64,000 bases of DNA from Mesorhizobium sp. (GCA_004020875.1 SAPZ01000014.1:89571-153570); one strand, 5' to 3'. Positions 8,867 to 17,730 are shown, numbered from the stretch's first letter. Made by a program: numbers and translations. Notes: generated by a model from the sequence alone, not told the origin.

Positions 8867-10360
8867 ATGACGAGTGAAACTCTGTCCACGAACGATAAGG
8901 CAACGCCGGCGGCGGCAAATCCGACGCGCCGGGTGCCGCTGTCGCGCGGCCTGTCGACAAAGCTCCTCCTGCTCACCATCGCCTTCGTGCTGCTGGCCGA
9001 AATACTGATCTTCCTGCCCTGGATCGCCAGTTACAGGGTCAACTGGCTGAAGGAGCGGTTGAGCACGGCCGCCGCCGTGTCGATCGTTTTGTTGCAGGGC
9101 GAGCCCAACTCGCTGTCGCACAATGCACAGAACGACGTGCTGATGGCGATCGGCGCCAAGGCGATCGCCGTGCGCGACGGCGGCGTCTCGCGGCTGCTCG
9201 TCGTTTCCGACATGCCGCCGCAGGTCGACGAGCATATCGACATCGCCAATGTCGGGCTGGTCAATGGCATGACCGGCGCGCTCGACACTCTGTTCTTCGG
9301 CGGCAAGCGCATGCTGCGCGTCTTCGGTCCTGTCGGCGACAGCGACAAGGAATTCGAGCTCATCATGCCGGATTACCGTCTGCGCGACGCTATGCTGAGA
9401 TATTCGCGCAACGTGGCCGTCGTCTCACTGCTCATTTCGCTCTTCACCGCAATGCTCGTCTATGCGGCGATCGACCTGATCATGATCGGGCCGATCCGCA
9501 CCATGACGCGATCGATCCTGTCCTTCTCGGAGGCGCCGGACGACCCCGGCCGCGTGATCTCTCCGACGGATCGCGCCGATGAGATCGGCGTGGCCGAGCG
9601 CGAACTGGCGCAGATGCAGGACCGGCTGCAAAAGATGCTTTCGGAGCAGAAGCATCTGGCCGACCTCGGTTTGGCCGTATCGAAGATTAACCACGACATG
9701 CGCAATATCCTGGCGTCTGCGCAACTGATATCGGACCGCCTGCGCCAGGTGAAGGACCCGACCGTGCAGGCCTTCGCGCCGAAACTTTTGCGCGCGCTCG
9801 ACCGCGCCGTTTCCTATTCCGAAGGCGTGCTTCACTACGGTCGCACGCAGGAACCGGCGCCATCGCGCCGGCGGCTCAGGCTGCGCCAGCTGGTGGACGA
9901 CGTGCATGGCCTGCTCGATATCGAGCAAGGCATCGAGTTTATAAATGCCGTCGAGCATGCCTTCGAGGTCGATGCCGATTCCGACCAGCTCTTCCGCGTC
10001 CTCACCAATCTGTGCCGCAATTCCGTCCAGGCGATGGCGGCAGACACCGAAAGCGCGGTGGTGCGCCGCCTTGCCGTATCGGCCGAGCGCAATGGCAGCG
10101 TCAGCCGCATCACCGTCACCGACACCGGGCCTGGTTTGCCGCCAAAGGCGCGCGAGAACCTGTTCGCCGCATTCCGCGGTTCGGCGCGCAGCGGCGGCAC
10201 CGGCCTTGGCCTGGCGATCGCCCATGAATTGATCCGCGCCCATGGCGGCACGGTCGAGCTGGTCGAATCGATCGGCGGCCGTACCGTTTTCGCCGTCACC
10301 ATCCCAGACCAGCCGGTCCGGCTCGATCAGGCGCGCAACGGCCTGCGCCGCCCGGCCTGA
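8867..10360 (+). CDS. Membrane sensor histidine kinase, orphan
   Basis: A 497-residue two-component kinase. Layout: membrane segment 1 (residues about 33-51), a periplasmic sensor of about 130 residues, membrane segment 2 (about 183-204), a HAMP-like linker with coiled coil (205-265), the phospho-acceptor region KINHDMRNIL (His276), then the HATPase core with N-box RNSVQAM (Asn385), G1 DTGPGLPP (419-426) and G2 GGTGLGL (443-449). The H-box has Asn-His-Asp-Met-Arg-Asn instead of the common His-Glu-Leu-Arg order. No response regulator gene lies beside it; it is flanked by rpmH (divergent) and tRNA-Arg, so partner and signal are unknown. Confidence 0.93.
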   Translation: MTSETLSTNDKATPAAANPTRRVPLSRGLSTKLLLLTIAFVLLAEILIFLPWIASYRVNWLKERLSTAAAVSIVLLQGEPNSLSHNAQNDVLMAIGAKAIAVRDGGVSRLLVVSDMPPQVDEHIDIANVGLVNGMTGALDTLFFGGKRMLRVFGPVGDSDKEFELIMPDYRLRDAMLRYSRNVAVVSLLISLFTAMLVYAAIDLIMIGPIRTMTRSILSFSEAPDDPGRVISPTDRADEIGVAERELAQMQDRLQKMLSEQKHLADLGLAVSKINHDMRNILASAQLISDRLRQVKDPTVQAFAPKLLRALDRAVSYSEGVLHYGRTQEPAPSRRRLRLRQLVDDVHGLLDIEQGIEFINAVEHAFEVDADSDQLFRVLTNLCRNSVQAMAADTESAVVRRLAVSAERNGSVSRITVTDTGPGLPPKARENLFAAFRGSARSGGTGLGLAIAHELIRAHGGTVELVESIGGRTVFAVTIPDQPVRLDQARNGLRRPA

Positions 10361-10549
10361 GACCACGACTTCCGGCTGAGCCTCTGGTAGGCAGCGGCGC
10401 GTCTCGATCAGCACCGGCAAAAAACCCCTGCGACAAAACTTTTGCCGGATCGGCTTGCTTTTCGTAAATTCAGTCGTTAGGGAACACTCCACATCGCGGC
10501 CGGCCGTCTCGACCGGATTGCGGGGCTTGTGTCACACACGGCCTGTTGC

Positions 10550-10626
10550 GCGCCCGTAGCTCAGCTGGATAGAGCACCAGACTACGAATCTGGGGGTCAG
10601 GAGTTCGAATCTCTTCGGGCGCGCCA
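10550..10626 (+). tRNA. tRNA-Arg (anticodon ACG)
   Basis: A complete cloverleaf: acceptor stem GCGCCCG (10550-10556) with CGGGCGC (10616-10622), discriminator G, encoded CCA (10624-10626), D-arm AGCTCAGCTGGATAGAGC, anticodon stem CCAGA/TCTGG around loop CTACGAA with anticodon ACG at 10584-10586, and T-arm with GTTCGAAT. The last 24 bases are repeated in degenerate form at 11411-11434, as at an integration site. Confidence 0.97.
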
Positions 10627-10658
10627 ATCTTTCTGATATTTGCCGGCCCCATCGTTTT

Positions 10659-10682
10659 CAAACCGCCCTTCGGAACGGTTTT
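10659..10682 (+). terminator. Possible terminator after tRNA-Arg
   Basis: A short inverted repeat AAACCG...CGGTTTT lies about 35 bases after the tRNA and ends in four T residues. The stem is only 6-7 bp, so the call is tentative. Confidence 0.35.
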
Positions 10683-10792
10683 GCAACGTCAAGCGGGTTC
10701 GCGTGGCTGAGAGAACTGCAGCGCAGTTGAGCGTTGCCCCAGAAACCAATTGCAAAATAAAACCAGTCAGGCTAGCCTGAACCGATTGCACA

Positions 10793-10809
10793 GCGCAATC
10801 GGATTGCGC
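10793..10809. promoter_or_regulatory. Palindrome upstream of DHFR-like gene, possible operator
   Basis: Perfect 8-bp arms GCGCAATC and GATTGCGC flank one base, 20 bases before the start of the DHFR-like gene. A second CGATTGC half-site sits at 10783-10789. It could be a repressor site or a 5'-UTR hairpin; there is no regulator gene beside it. Confidence 0.35.
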
Positions 10810-10828
10810 GAATAGCGGAAAGCAGCCA

Positions 10829-11359
<531 letters not shown>

Positions 11360-11410
11360 TCTCACCGCGACCGCCCATGCTGCACCCGGACTGCTTGTCT
11401 GAGGCACGCG

Positions 11411-11434
11411 GTTTGAATCTATTCGGGCCCGCCA
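11411..11434 (+). repeat. Degenerate direct repeat of tRNA-Arg 3' end (att-like remnant)
   Basis: These 24 bases, ending in CGCCA, match the last 24 bases of tRNA-Arg (10603-10626) at 21 positions in the same orientation. This is the pattern left when an element integrates into a tRNA 3' end; the 785 bases between the copies hold only the DHFR-like gene. Confidence 0.65.
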
Positions 11435-11464
11435 TTCGGTGTTCGAAAGTCCGCTTTGAAATGG

Positions 11465-12301
11465 TCAGGTGAGCCGGACGATCTTGAAGCCCTCCACCTC
11501 CTTGACGACCGGATGACCCTTCCAGCGCTCGACATCGTGCAGTACGACAAGCTTCGACAGATCGCCGCCAAGCTCGTCATTCATCTTGTCGATGGTCTTA
11601 AGCTGCTCCCAGACGCTGCCCACCGCATTGTTGAGCGGGACATAGACGCCGTCGTGATTGTGCCCGGTGAACTGGCGCCGCGAATAGACGCAATCGCCGG
11701 AGATGACGCGGCGGCCGGCATCGGTGTCGACGAGCACGAATTGCTGGCCGATCGTGTGGCCGCTGCCGAGCCGCGTATGGATGCCGGGCAGGATGTTGTC
11801 CTTGTCGCCGTCGATGAGCGTCACGCGATGCTCGATCGAGGCTTCGAGGGCGGTTCGCAAATTGTCGGGATCGATGATGGCGGTCAGATGCGCGAAGCGC
11901 TTCGGCAACGCGATCGCTTCGTACCACGAAAGCAGCTCGCTCTTCTGGATGTGGATATGCGCGCGCGGGAACTCGGCGATCGAGCCCATATGGTCGAAAT
12001 GCGCGTGCGTGACCACGATGTCGCTGATCTGATCGGGTGCGATGTCGAGCGCCGCCAGCATCCGCACCGGCGAGATCCATGTCGGGATGCCGAACTTCTG
12101 CGAGAAGCTGTGGTCGTCCTGCATGAAGCCGGTATCGATGAGCACATTGCGTTCGCCGTTGCGCGCGAGCACGAAGGAGAAGGGCAGGTCGACCACGCCG
12201 TCATTGTACATGCCGCTGATGAGATCGACCCAGGGCTGTTCCTTGGATCGCGCATATTCCAGCACGAAGACTTGCCATGTCGCGGATTGCGGAACGGTCA
12301 T
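11465..12301 (-). CDS. AHL-lactonase-like metallo-beta-lactamase-fold hydrolase
   Basis: A 278-residue MBL-fold enzyme close to the AttM/AiiB N-acyl-homoserine lactonase group. The metal motif HAHFDH is at residues 99-104, with further ligands in GSGHTIG, SGDCVYS and VVLHDVERW. The frame is open further upstream but only through the permease gene in another frame; ATG 12301 gives the usual N-terminus. It is the last gene of a sugar-type ABC operon, 17 bases after the permease. That context fits hydrolysis of a sugar-derived lactone or related ester taken up by the transporter as well as quorum quenching; the true substrate cannot be read from sequence. Confidence 0.88.
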   Translation of the reverse strand: MTVPQSATWQVFVLEYARSKEQPWVDLISGMYNDGVVDLPFSFVLARNGERNVLIDTGFMQDDHSFSQKFGIPTWISPVRMLAALDIAPDQISDIVVTHAHFDHMGSIAEFPRAHIHIQKSELLSWYEAIALPKRFAHLTAIIDPDNLRTALEASIEHRVTLIDGDKDNILPGIHTRLGSGHTIGQQFVLVDTDAGRRVISGDCVYSRRQFTGHNHDGVYVPLNNAVGSVWEQLKTIDKMNDELGGDLSKLVVLHDVERWKGHPVVKEVEGFKIVRLT

Positions 12302-12318
12302 CGGTATTCTCCTCCAAT

Positions 12319-13311
12319 TCAGCTTTCGGCAAGCGAGCGGCCAAGGCTGGCGAGCCCGACCGCGACGATCAGGATGGCGCCCTGGAACACGAATTGCGAG
12401 AAGGTCGGCGCGCCGAAGATGTTGAGCCCGTTGAAGCCGAGCACGATGATGAGCGTGCCGATGAGCGTGCCCAATATGTGGAATTCGCCGTCGCGCAACG
12501 TGGCCGATCCGAGGAAAACGGCGGCGAAGGCGGTCAGGAGATAGGAATCGGCGGCATTGGTCGTGCCGCTGCCGAGCCGGGCGGCAAGCAAGGTGCCGGT
12601 GAGAGCCGCGCACATGCCGGAGAGCACGAAGCCGAGGATCTTGATGCGGTCGACATTGATGCCGGCGAGCCGGGCCGCGGCCGGGTTGCCGCCGACCGCC
12701 TGGATCTCCTGGCCGATCGCCGTGCGCTCGACCAGCAGCCACAGGCCGCCGAACACCAGCGCCATGAAGATGATCGGATTGGGGATGCCGAACAGCCAGC
12801 GTCCCAGCGCCAGCTGGAGGAAGGATTCCGGCACGCCGGAGACGATCGGCACGCCTGCCGAATAAGCGAAGGAGAGGCCGACCAGCACGGTGCCGACGCC
12901 AAGCGTGGCGATCACCGAATTGACCTTGAGCTTGGTGACGATCACGCCGTTGACGACCCCGATGAGCGCGCCGAGCGCAAGCTCGATCAGAACGGCGACC
13001 GGGATCGGCAGGTGGTTTGCCACGATCAGTCCCGTGACGAGCACGCCGTGCAGGCTGGCGGCATAGCCGACCGAGAGGTCGAGCTCGCCGACGATCACGG
13101 CCATGGTCAGGCCACCGGCGATGATCATCGCGAGGGACGCCTGGTTCAGCACGTTGATGAAATTGCTGAAGGTCGGAAAGGCGTGCGGCGACAGGAACGA
13201 GAAGACGAGGATCATCGCAAGCAGGCCGATGATGGTGCCATAGCGCGCGAAAACCCCAAGCGCGGCCCTGGTGCTGGGCGAAAGGCGTCGCGTGTAGCTG
13301 ACGTCACTCAT
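12319..13311 (-). CDS. RbsC-type sugar ABC transporter permease
   Basis: A 330-residue inner-membrane permease of the BPD_transp_2 (ribose/xylose/AI-2) family with about 8-10 membrane segments. Characteristic stretches include GGLTMAVIVGELDLSVGY, NSVIATLGVGTVLVG and AVGGNPAAARLAGINVDRIK, the cytoplasmic coupling loop that contacts the ATPase. Its ATG overlaps the stop of the ATPase gene (ATGA, 13308-13311). It works with the ATPase and binding protein encoded upstream on the same strand. Confidence 0.93.
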   Translation of the reverse strand: MSDVSYTRRLSPSTRAALGVFARYGTIIGLLAMILVFSFLSPHAFPTFSNFINVLNQASLAMIIAGGLTMAVIVGELDLSVGYAASLHGVLVTGLIVANHLPIPVAVLIELALGALIGVVNGVIVTKLKVNSVIATLGVGTVLVGLSFAYSAGVPIVSGVPESFLQLALGRWLFGIPNPIIFMALVFGGLWLLVERTAIGQEIQAVGGNPAAARLAGINVDRIKILGFVLSGMCAALTGTLLAARLGSGTTNAADSYLLTAFAAVFLGSATLRDGEFHILGTLIGTLIIVLGFNGLNIFGAPTFSQFVFQGAILIVAVGLASLGRSLAES

Positions 13312-14861
13312 GCGGGAACCCTTTCCTCGGTTAAGGCATAGCTTGCCTCGATGATGGCGCTGCGGGTGAGATCGGTGCCGGCGAGTTCGCGCACGATCCG
13401 TCCTTCCGCCATCACGAGGACTCGGTCGCACAGATCGGGAAGTTCGTCCGGCTCGGACGAGATGACGAGCACGGCCATGCCGTGTCCGGCGAGCTCGCGG
13501 ATGAGCCGATGGATTTCCCCGCGTGCGCCGATATCGACCCCGCGCGTCGGCTCGTCGAGGATGAGGACCTCCGGCTTCGAGCGCAGCCAGCGGCCGATGA
13601 CGACCTTCTGCTGGTTGCCGCCGGAGAGCCGCCCGACCGGCTGTTCCGTCGAGCTGGCCTTGATTGAGAGGTCGCGGATCGTCGCCTGCGCCAGCCGCGC
13701 TCGCTTGCGCAGGCTGATGAAGGGAAGGACCGGGCTGGCGAGGAGAGGCGTGAGATTGCCGAGGCTGAGGTTGAAGGCGACGGATTTGCCGAGGAGCAGC
13801 CCCTCCGTGCGACGCTCCTCCGGTACAAGACCTAGCCCGGCGCGCACCGCGCCCGCGGGGGTGCGCGGCGCAAAAGGCCCTCCCTCTATCGTCATGCTGC
13901 CGGCGTCGGGCCGGTCCGCGCCGTAGAGTAGACGCGCAAGCTCGCTGCGCCCCGCGCCGACAAGGCCGCCCAATCCGAGCACCTCGCCGCGGTGGAGATC
14001 GAAGCTCGCCTCCGTCACGCGGGGCAGTCGGCGCAGGCCTCGCACCGACAGCACGACCTCGCCGCGCGCCGTGTCGCGTGACTTGGACAGGTGCTCGACT
14101 GCCCCGCCGACGATTGCCTGGACCAGCCCGCGCCGGGTCAGGCCGGGGCCGTCGAGGACCGCCACCGAGCGGCCGTCGCGCAGGACGGTGACGCGGCCGC
14201 ACAGATCGAGGATCTCATCCAGCCGGTGCGATACGTAGAGCACCGCCACGCCCGATGCCGAAAGCCCCCGGATAATGGAGAAGAGCTTGCGGCATTCGCT
14301 TGCCGAGAGCGAAGCGGTCGGCTCGTCCATGACGATGAGGCGCGCCTTCCACACCAGCGCCCGGGCGATGCTGATCAGCCAGTTCTCGGCCGTCGACAGG
14401 CTCTTGGCCGCGGCATCGAGTGGCGCTGTTATGCCCACGCGCTCGATGATCGGCGCAACGTCGCGCTGGATCGCGGCCCAGTCGACCAGGCCGAGTCGCG
14501 TCGTTTTCTTGGGCAGGCCGAGCATGATGTTCTCGAGCACCGTCATGTCAGGCACGAAGGCGAGCTCCTGGTGGATGAAGCTCATGCCAAGTCCGCTCGC
14601 CGCATGCGGCGACGCGATCGCCACCGGCCTGCCCTCGATGGCGATCTCGCCCGTATCCGGCTGCGTCAGACCAGCCAGAATGCGGATCAACGTCGACTTG
14701 CCGGCGCCGTTGGCGCCGACCAGCCCGTGCACTTCGCCGGGCAGCACGGAGAGCGACGCACCGCGCAGCGCCTGCGCTCCTCCGTAGGATTTGCTGACCG
14801 CACTCGCCGCCACGAACGGCACCGCCGGCGGCGCCGCCATCAATGTCGGGACAGGGTTCAT
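13308..14861 (-). CDS. RbsA-type sugar ABC transporter ATP-binding protein (two NBDs)
   Basis: A 517-residue double-nucleotide-binding ATPase of a carbohydrate importer (CUT2 family). NBD1 has Walker A GANGAGKST (residues 49-57), signature-like SLSTAENWLISIARAL and Walker B LIVMDEPTASL. NBD2 has the degenerate Walker A GLVGAGRSEL typical of RbsA, signature LSGGNQQKVVIGRWL and Walker B VLILDEPTRGVD. It starts 19 bases after the binding-protein gene and overlaps the permease gene. Confidence 0.94.
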   Translation of the reverse strand: MNPVPTLMAAPPAVPFVAASAVSKSYGGAQALRGASLSVLPGEVHGLVGANGAGKSTLIRILAGLTQPDTGEIAIEGRPVAIASPHAASGLGMSFIHQELAFVPDMTVLENIMLGLPKKTTRLGLVDWAAIQRDVAPIIERVGITAPLDAAAKSLSTAENWLISIARALVWKARLIVMDEPTASLSASECRKLFSIIRGLSASGVAVLYVSHRLDEILDLCGRVTVLRDGRSVAVLDGPGLTRRGLVQAIVGGAVEHLSKSRDTARGEVVLSVRGLRRLPRVTEASFDLHRGEVLGLGGLVGAGRSELARLLYGADRPDAGSMTIEGGPFAPRTPAGAVRAGLGLVPEERRTEGLLLGKSVAFNLSLGNLTPLLASPVLPFISLRKRARLAQATIRDLSIKASSTEQPVGRLSGGNQQKVVIGRWLRSKPEVLILDEPTRGVDIGARGEIHRLIRELAGHGMAVLVISSEPDELPDLCDRVLVMAEGRIVRELAGTDLTRSAIIEASYALTEERVPA

Positions 14862-14880
14862 GGGCGAAGCGTTGAGGTTC

Positions 14881-15816
14881 CTATTTCATGGCGTCCGGAT
14901 GCTTGGCGATGAAGTCGTCGATAGTGTCCTTGGTGACGAGCACAGCGGGGACCTCCACCGCCTTCGGCTTCCAGTCCGCGCCGGCCTTGCGGATCTCCGG
15001 CAGCAGTTTGATCATGTTGTAGCCTTCTGTATAGCTGTCCTGCCAGGCGGTCGCGGTCATGAAGCCGTTCTTGATGTTCTCCAGCGCCTGCGCGTTGCCG
15101 TTGACGCCGTAGACCTTGACGTCGTCGCGGCCCTGCGCCCTGAGCGAGCCGATGGCGCCGATCGCCGGATCGTCCCAGCAGCCCCAGATGGCGAGATTCT
15201 CCTGGCCTGCCGGGTGGGAGGCCAGCCAGGCATTGGCATATTGCGCGCCATCCTCGAAATAGCCGGGGATGCGCACCTCATTCTTGGTGACCTTGATGTC
15301 GGGATTGGCCGCAAGCGCCTTGTCGAGTTCGACCTCTCGGTTCCGGCAAACCTCGCCTGTGTGATAGGTCAGCGCCAGGATGGAGCCCTTGCCGCTCATC
15401 GCCTTCAGCATCAGCTCGTCGACCGGCACAACCATCGGCCCGCCCGAGCCATTTGTGGCGGCGACCGAGCTTCCGAGCCCGCCGCCCCAGGTCACGACCG
15501 GGATATTGGCCGACTTGGCCGCCTGCAGCCCGGCCCCGATCGAGGAATAGGGAAACACCATATCGACGATGGCAGCCGAGCCGCGCTGCGCGAAATTCTG
15601 GATCGCGGCATTGGCCTGGTCGGCACTGCCCGCCGCATCGATGACCGAAACATCCCAGCCGATCTCCTTCGCGGCGGCCTTGGCGCCGACGATGTAGCGG
15701 GCATTATTCGCCTCGGTCGCCGAAATCGAGACAATACCGACCAGCGGCGTATCCGCCAGAGCGGGAACCACTCCGGCTGCGGCCACCAGCGCAGCCCCAA
15801 TCACTATCCACTTCAT
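14881..15816 (-). CDS. Periplasmic sugar-binding protein of CUT2-type ABC transporter
   Basis: A 311-residue type-1 periplasmic binding protein (RbsB/Peripla_BP_4 family). A signal peptide covers residues 1-22 (ending VVPALA). The start is set by ATG 15816 directly preceded by GGAGGAGATC, a strong ribosome site. The mature part has the typical LVGIVSIS strand, NNARYIVGAKAAAKEIGWDV, and the hinge region with GVNGNAQALENIKNG. It is the first gene of the operon binding protein-ATPase-permease-lactonase, divergent from a LacI gene. The substrate is unknown; a pentose, hexose or sugar lactone is plausible. Confidence 0.92.
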   Translation of the reverse strand: MKWIVIGAALVAAAGVVPALADTPLVGIVSISATEANNARYIVGAKAAAKEIGWDVSVIDAAGSADQANAAIQNFAQRGSAAIVDMVFPYSSIGAGLQAAKSANIPVVTWGGGLGSSVAATNGSGGPMVVPVDELMLKAMSGKGSILALTYHTGEVCRNREVELDKALAANPDIKVTKNEVRIPGYFEDGAQYANAWLASHPAGQENLAIWGCWDDPAIGAIGSLRAQGRDDVKVYGVNGNAQALENIKNGFMTATAWQDSYTEGYNMIKLLPEIRKAGADWKPKAVEVPAVLVTKDTIDDFIAKHPDAMK

Positions 15817-15851
15817 GATCTCCTCCCTTGCCGTTGCAGCGTCTACCTCGC

Positions 15852-15863
15852 CGAACCGTTTCG
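15852..15863. promoter_or_regulatory. Second, weaker LacI-type site
   Basis: CGAACCGTTTCG has 4-bp inverted arms and the AA-N-CG-N-TT core of LacI-family operators. It lies 36 bases upstream of the binding-protein gene start, where it could block that promoter. It is short, so chance is not excluded. Confidence 0.3.
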
Positions 15864-15941
15864 CTAGATTATGCCCATGGCGGCAGCAATCAAGCAAATT
15901 TTCAGTGACATGGCCTAGACAAATGGCATTTCGCCGACCAA

Positions 15942-15967
15942 AACTCAGCTAACCGATTAGCTGAGTT
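15942..15967. promoter_or_regulatory. LacI-family operator, perfect 26-bp palindrome
   Basis: Arms AACTCAGCTAA (15942-15952) and TTAGCTGAGTT (15957-15967) are exact inverted copies around CCGA; the centre reads AACCGATT with the central CG typical of LacI-family sites. It ends five bases before the LacI start and lies in the 156-base divergent region, so it should serve autoregulation and probably the ABC operon. Confidence 0.75.
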
Positions 15968-15972
15968 CGCCA

Positions 15973-17025
15973 ATGGCCACCATCAAGGACGTTGCTCGTG
16001 CAGCGGGGGTATCGACGGCGACGGTGTCGGCGGTGATCAACGATTCTGCTTATGTGAGCGCGGAATTGCGTGCCCGCGTGCTGTCCGCGGTTCGCGACCT
16101 CAATTACTCGCCCTCGCTCGCCGCGCAGAACCTGAAGCGGGGCCGCAGCCAGTTGATCGCCCTGGTCGTCGCCGATCTCGCCAACCCGTTCTTCTCGCGC
16201 GTCGTGTGGGCGGCGGAGGCCGCAGTCGCGGCCTGGGGATATTCGCTCCTCATCTTCAACAGCGACGAGAAGCCGGAGGTCGAGCGCCGTATCCTGGCCC
16301 GCGTGCGTACCCTCTCCTGCGACGGAGTGATCCTGGTTCCGGTCGGCGATTCGACGGAGCATCTGCGGAACGACCCCGATGGCAAGCCGATCCCTACCGT
16401 CCTTTTCGGACGTTCCGTCGCCGATTACAGGTCGGACACGGTGACAATCGACAACATCTCGGCCGGCAGGCAGGCGACGGAATATCTGCTCGACCTTGGC
16501 CATACCCGCCTCGGCACGATCACCGGCCCGCTGCATGTCACCACCGGACGTGGGCGCCTCGACGGAATGATGGCCGCTATGCAGTCGCGCGGCCTGACGC
16601 TTGAATCCCGCTACATACGCTCGGGCGAGTTCCGCGAGGATGCCGCCTATTCGGTGGCGCGCAGCCTGCTGGAGCAGCCGGACCGACCGACGGCACTCTA
16701 TGTCGCGAGCGGTCTGATGGCGCTCGGGGTGATGCGGGCAGTTGCGGATCTCGGGCTGCGTTGTCCCGGCGACATCTCCATCGCTTCCACCGATACCATC
16801 CCTGGTATCGGCGGTCTGCGCCCGCGCTTGACGCGCACCGAGCATCCGCTTGTCGACATGACCAACGAGGCGGTGCGGCTCCTCGTCGACCAGATCAGGC
16901 GTGGCGGTCCTGCCGAACCGCGCAACGTCGTCTTCCAGCCCTCACTGGTGGTCGGCGACAGCTGTGCGCCGGTCGTGGCGCAGCTCGGACCGCCGCCGCT
17001 CTCATCCTCCGGTTCTTGTCAGTAG
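15973..17025 (+). CDS. LacI-family transcriptional regulator of the adjacent sugar ABC operon
   Basis: A 350-residue repressor with the family N-terminal helix-turn-helix (TIKDVARAAGVSTATVSAVI, residues 3-22, then the hinge region SPSLAAQNLKRGRS) and a periplasmic-binding-protein-like effector domain (ALVVADLANPFFSRVV onward; TDTIPGIGGLRPRLT near the C-terminus). It is transcribed away from the ABC transporter-lactonase operon and has a perfect operator-like palindrome just before its start codon. The effector is probably the transported sugar or a derivative. Confidence 0.93.
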   Translation: MATIKDVARAAGVSTATVSAVINDSAYVSAELRARVLSAVRDLNYSPSLAAQNLKRGRSQLIALVVADLANPFFSRVVWAAEAAVAAWGYSLLIFNSDEKPEVERRILARVRTLSCDGVILVPVGDSTEHLRNDPDGKPIPTVLFGRSVADYRSDTVTIDNISAGRQATEYLLDLGHTRLGTITGPLHVTTGRGRLDGMMAAMQSRGLTLESRYIRSGEFREDAAYSVARSLLEQPDRPTALYVASGLMALGVMRAVADLGLRCPGDISIASTDTIPGIGGLRPRLTRTEHPLVDMTNEAVRLLVDQIRRGGPAEPRNVVFQPSLVVGDSCAPVVAQLGPPPLSSSGSCQ

Positions 17026-17063
17026 CCGCACCACTTCCAGGCAGCGGACATGCGGCACTTTGC

Positions 17064-17603
17064 TCACACCTTGGCGGTGGCCGCCTTCCCGTTCGCGCCG
17101 TCGAGCAGGGCGATCAATCCTTTGAGGATATCGATCGGCGGCGGCGGGCATCCCGGAATGTGCAGATCGACCGGCAGCACGTCCGACACGCCGCCCACGA
17201 CCGCATAGCTGCCGGCGAAGCAGCCGCCGTCCTTGGCGCAGCCGCCGAGCGCGACCACCCATTTCGGGTTGGGCGTCGCCTCAAAGGTCCGCTTCAGGGC
17301 CTCGCGCATGTTCTTGGTGACCGGCCCGGTGACCATCAACACGTCGGCATGGCGCGGCGAGGCGACGAAACGGAAGCCGAAGCGCTCGATGTCGTAGAAG
17401 GCATTGTTGAGCGCATGCATCTCGAGCTCGCAGCCATTGCAGGAACCGGCGTCGACCGCGCGGATCGACAGGCTCCGGCCGAGTTTCCTGCGAGCCATAC
17501 CGTCAAGCGCGCGCGCGAGCTCGTCGACGGCAGCATTGCTGACTTGCGGCGGGCGTTCCGTCAGGGGCGGGCGGATCAGGCTTTCAAAGAGCAGTTTTCG
17601 CAT
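17064..17603 (-). CDS. hyfI: HyfI/NuoB-like small subunit of a hydrogenase-4/complex I-like enzyme
   Basis: A 179-residue iron-sulfur subunit of the NuoB/HycG/HyfI family. The four ligands expected for one [4Fe-4S] cluster are present: C55 and C58 (GSCNGCELEM), C122 (GGCAKDGGC) and C152 (PGCPPPP). The CNGCE form resembles group 4 hydrogenase-related proteins rather than true complex I. It is the last gene of the Hyf-like locus on the minus strand but is set off from hyfG by 123 bases that include a dispersed repeat. It would sit at the membrane-arm junction beside HyfG. Role in this Ni-less complex is uncertain. Confidence 0.9.
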   Translation of the reverse strand: MRKLLFESLIRPPLTERPPQVSNAAVDELARALDGMARRKLGRSLSIRAVDAGSCNGCELEMHALNNAFYDIERFGFRFVASPRHADVLMVTGPVTKNMREALKRTFEATPNPKWVVALGGCAKDGGCFAGSYAVVGGVSDVLPVDLHIPGCPPPPIDILKGLIALLDGANGKAATAKV

Positions 17604-17667
17604 GGCGGTGTGCCTTGGGCCGGTTTGGAGCAGTTCAGCGTCTGATAGAGTCGCCGACCAGCTCCAA

Positions 17668-17730
17668 CTCTTTGTTTTTGCGCAATTCCGGACGGAAAAC
17701 CGCTGCGCACTTTTCCCGGAATCGCTCTAG
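17668..17730 (-). repeat. Dispersed ~63-bp intergenic repeat, copy 1
   Basis: On the minus strand this stretch reads GAGCGATTCCGGGAAAAG, then GGTTTTCCGTCCGGAATTGC, and is clearly the same element as 55407-55469 and 32619-32682. Inverted GATTCCGG/CCGGAATT arms let it fold. It overlaps the hyfG stop codon and fills half of the hyfG-hyfI gap. Confidence 0.75.

Noticed and set aside
8619-8960. Open frame of 113 codons on the minus strand between rpmH and the kinase
   Set aside because: It runs across the rpmH promoter and the start of the kinase gene, has no recognisable domain and a low-complexity composition.
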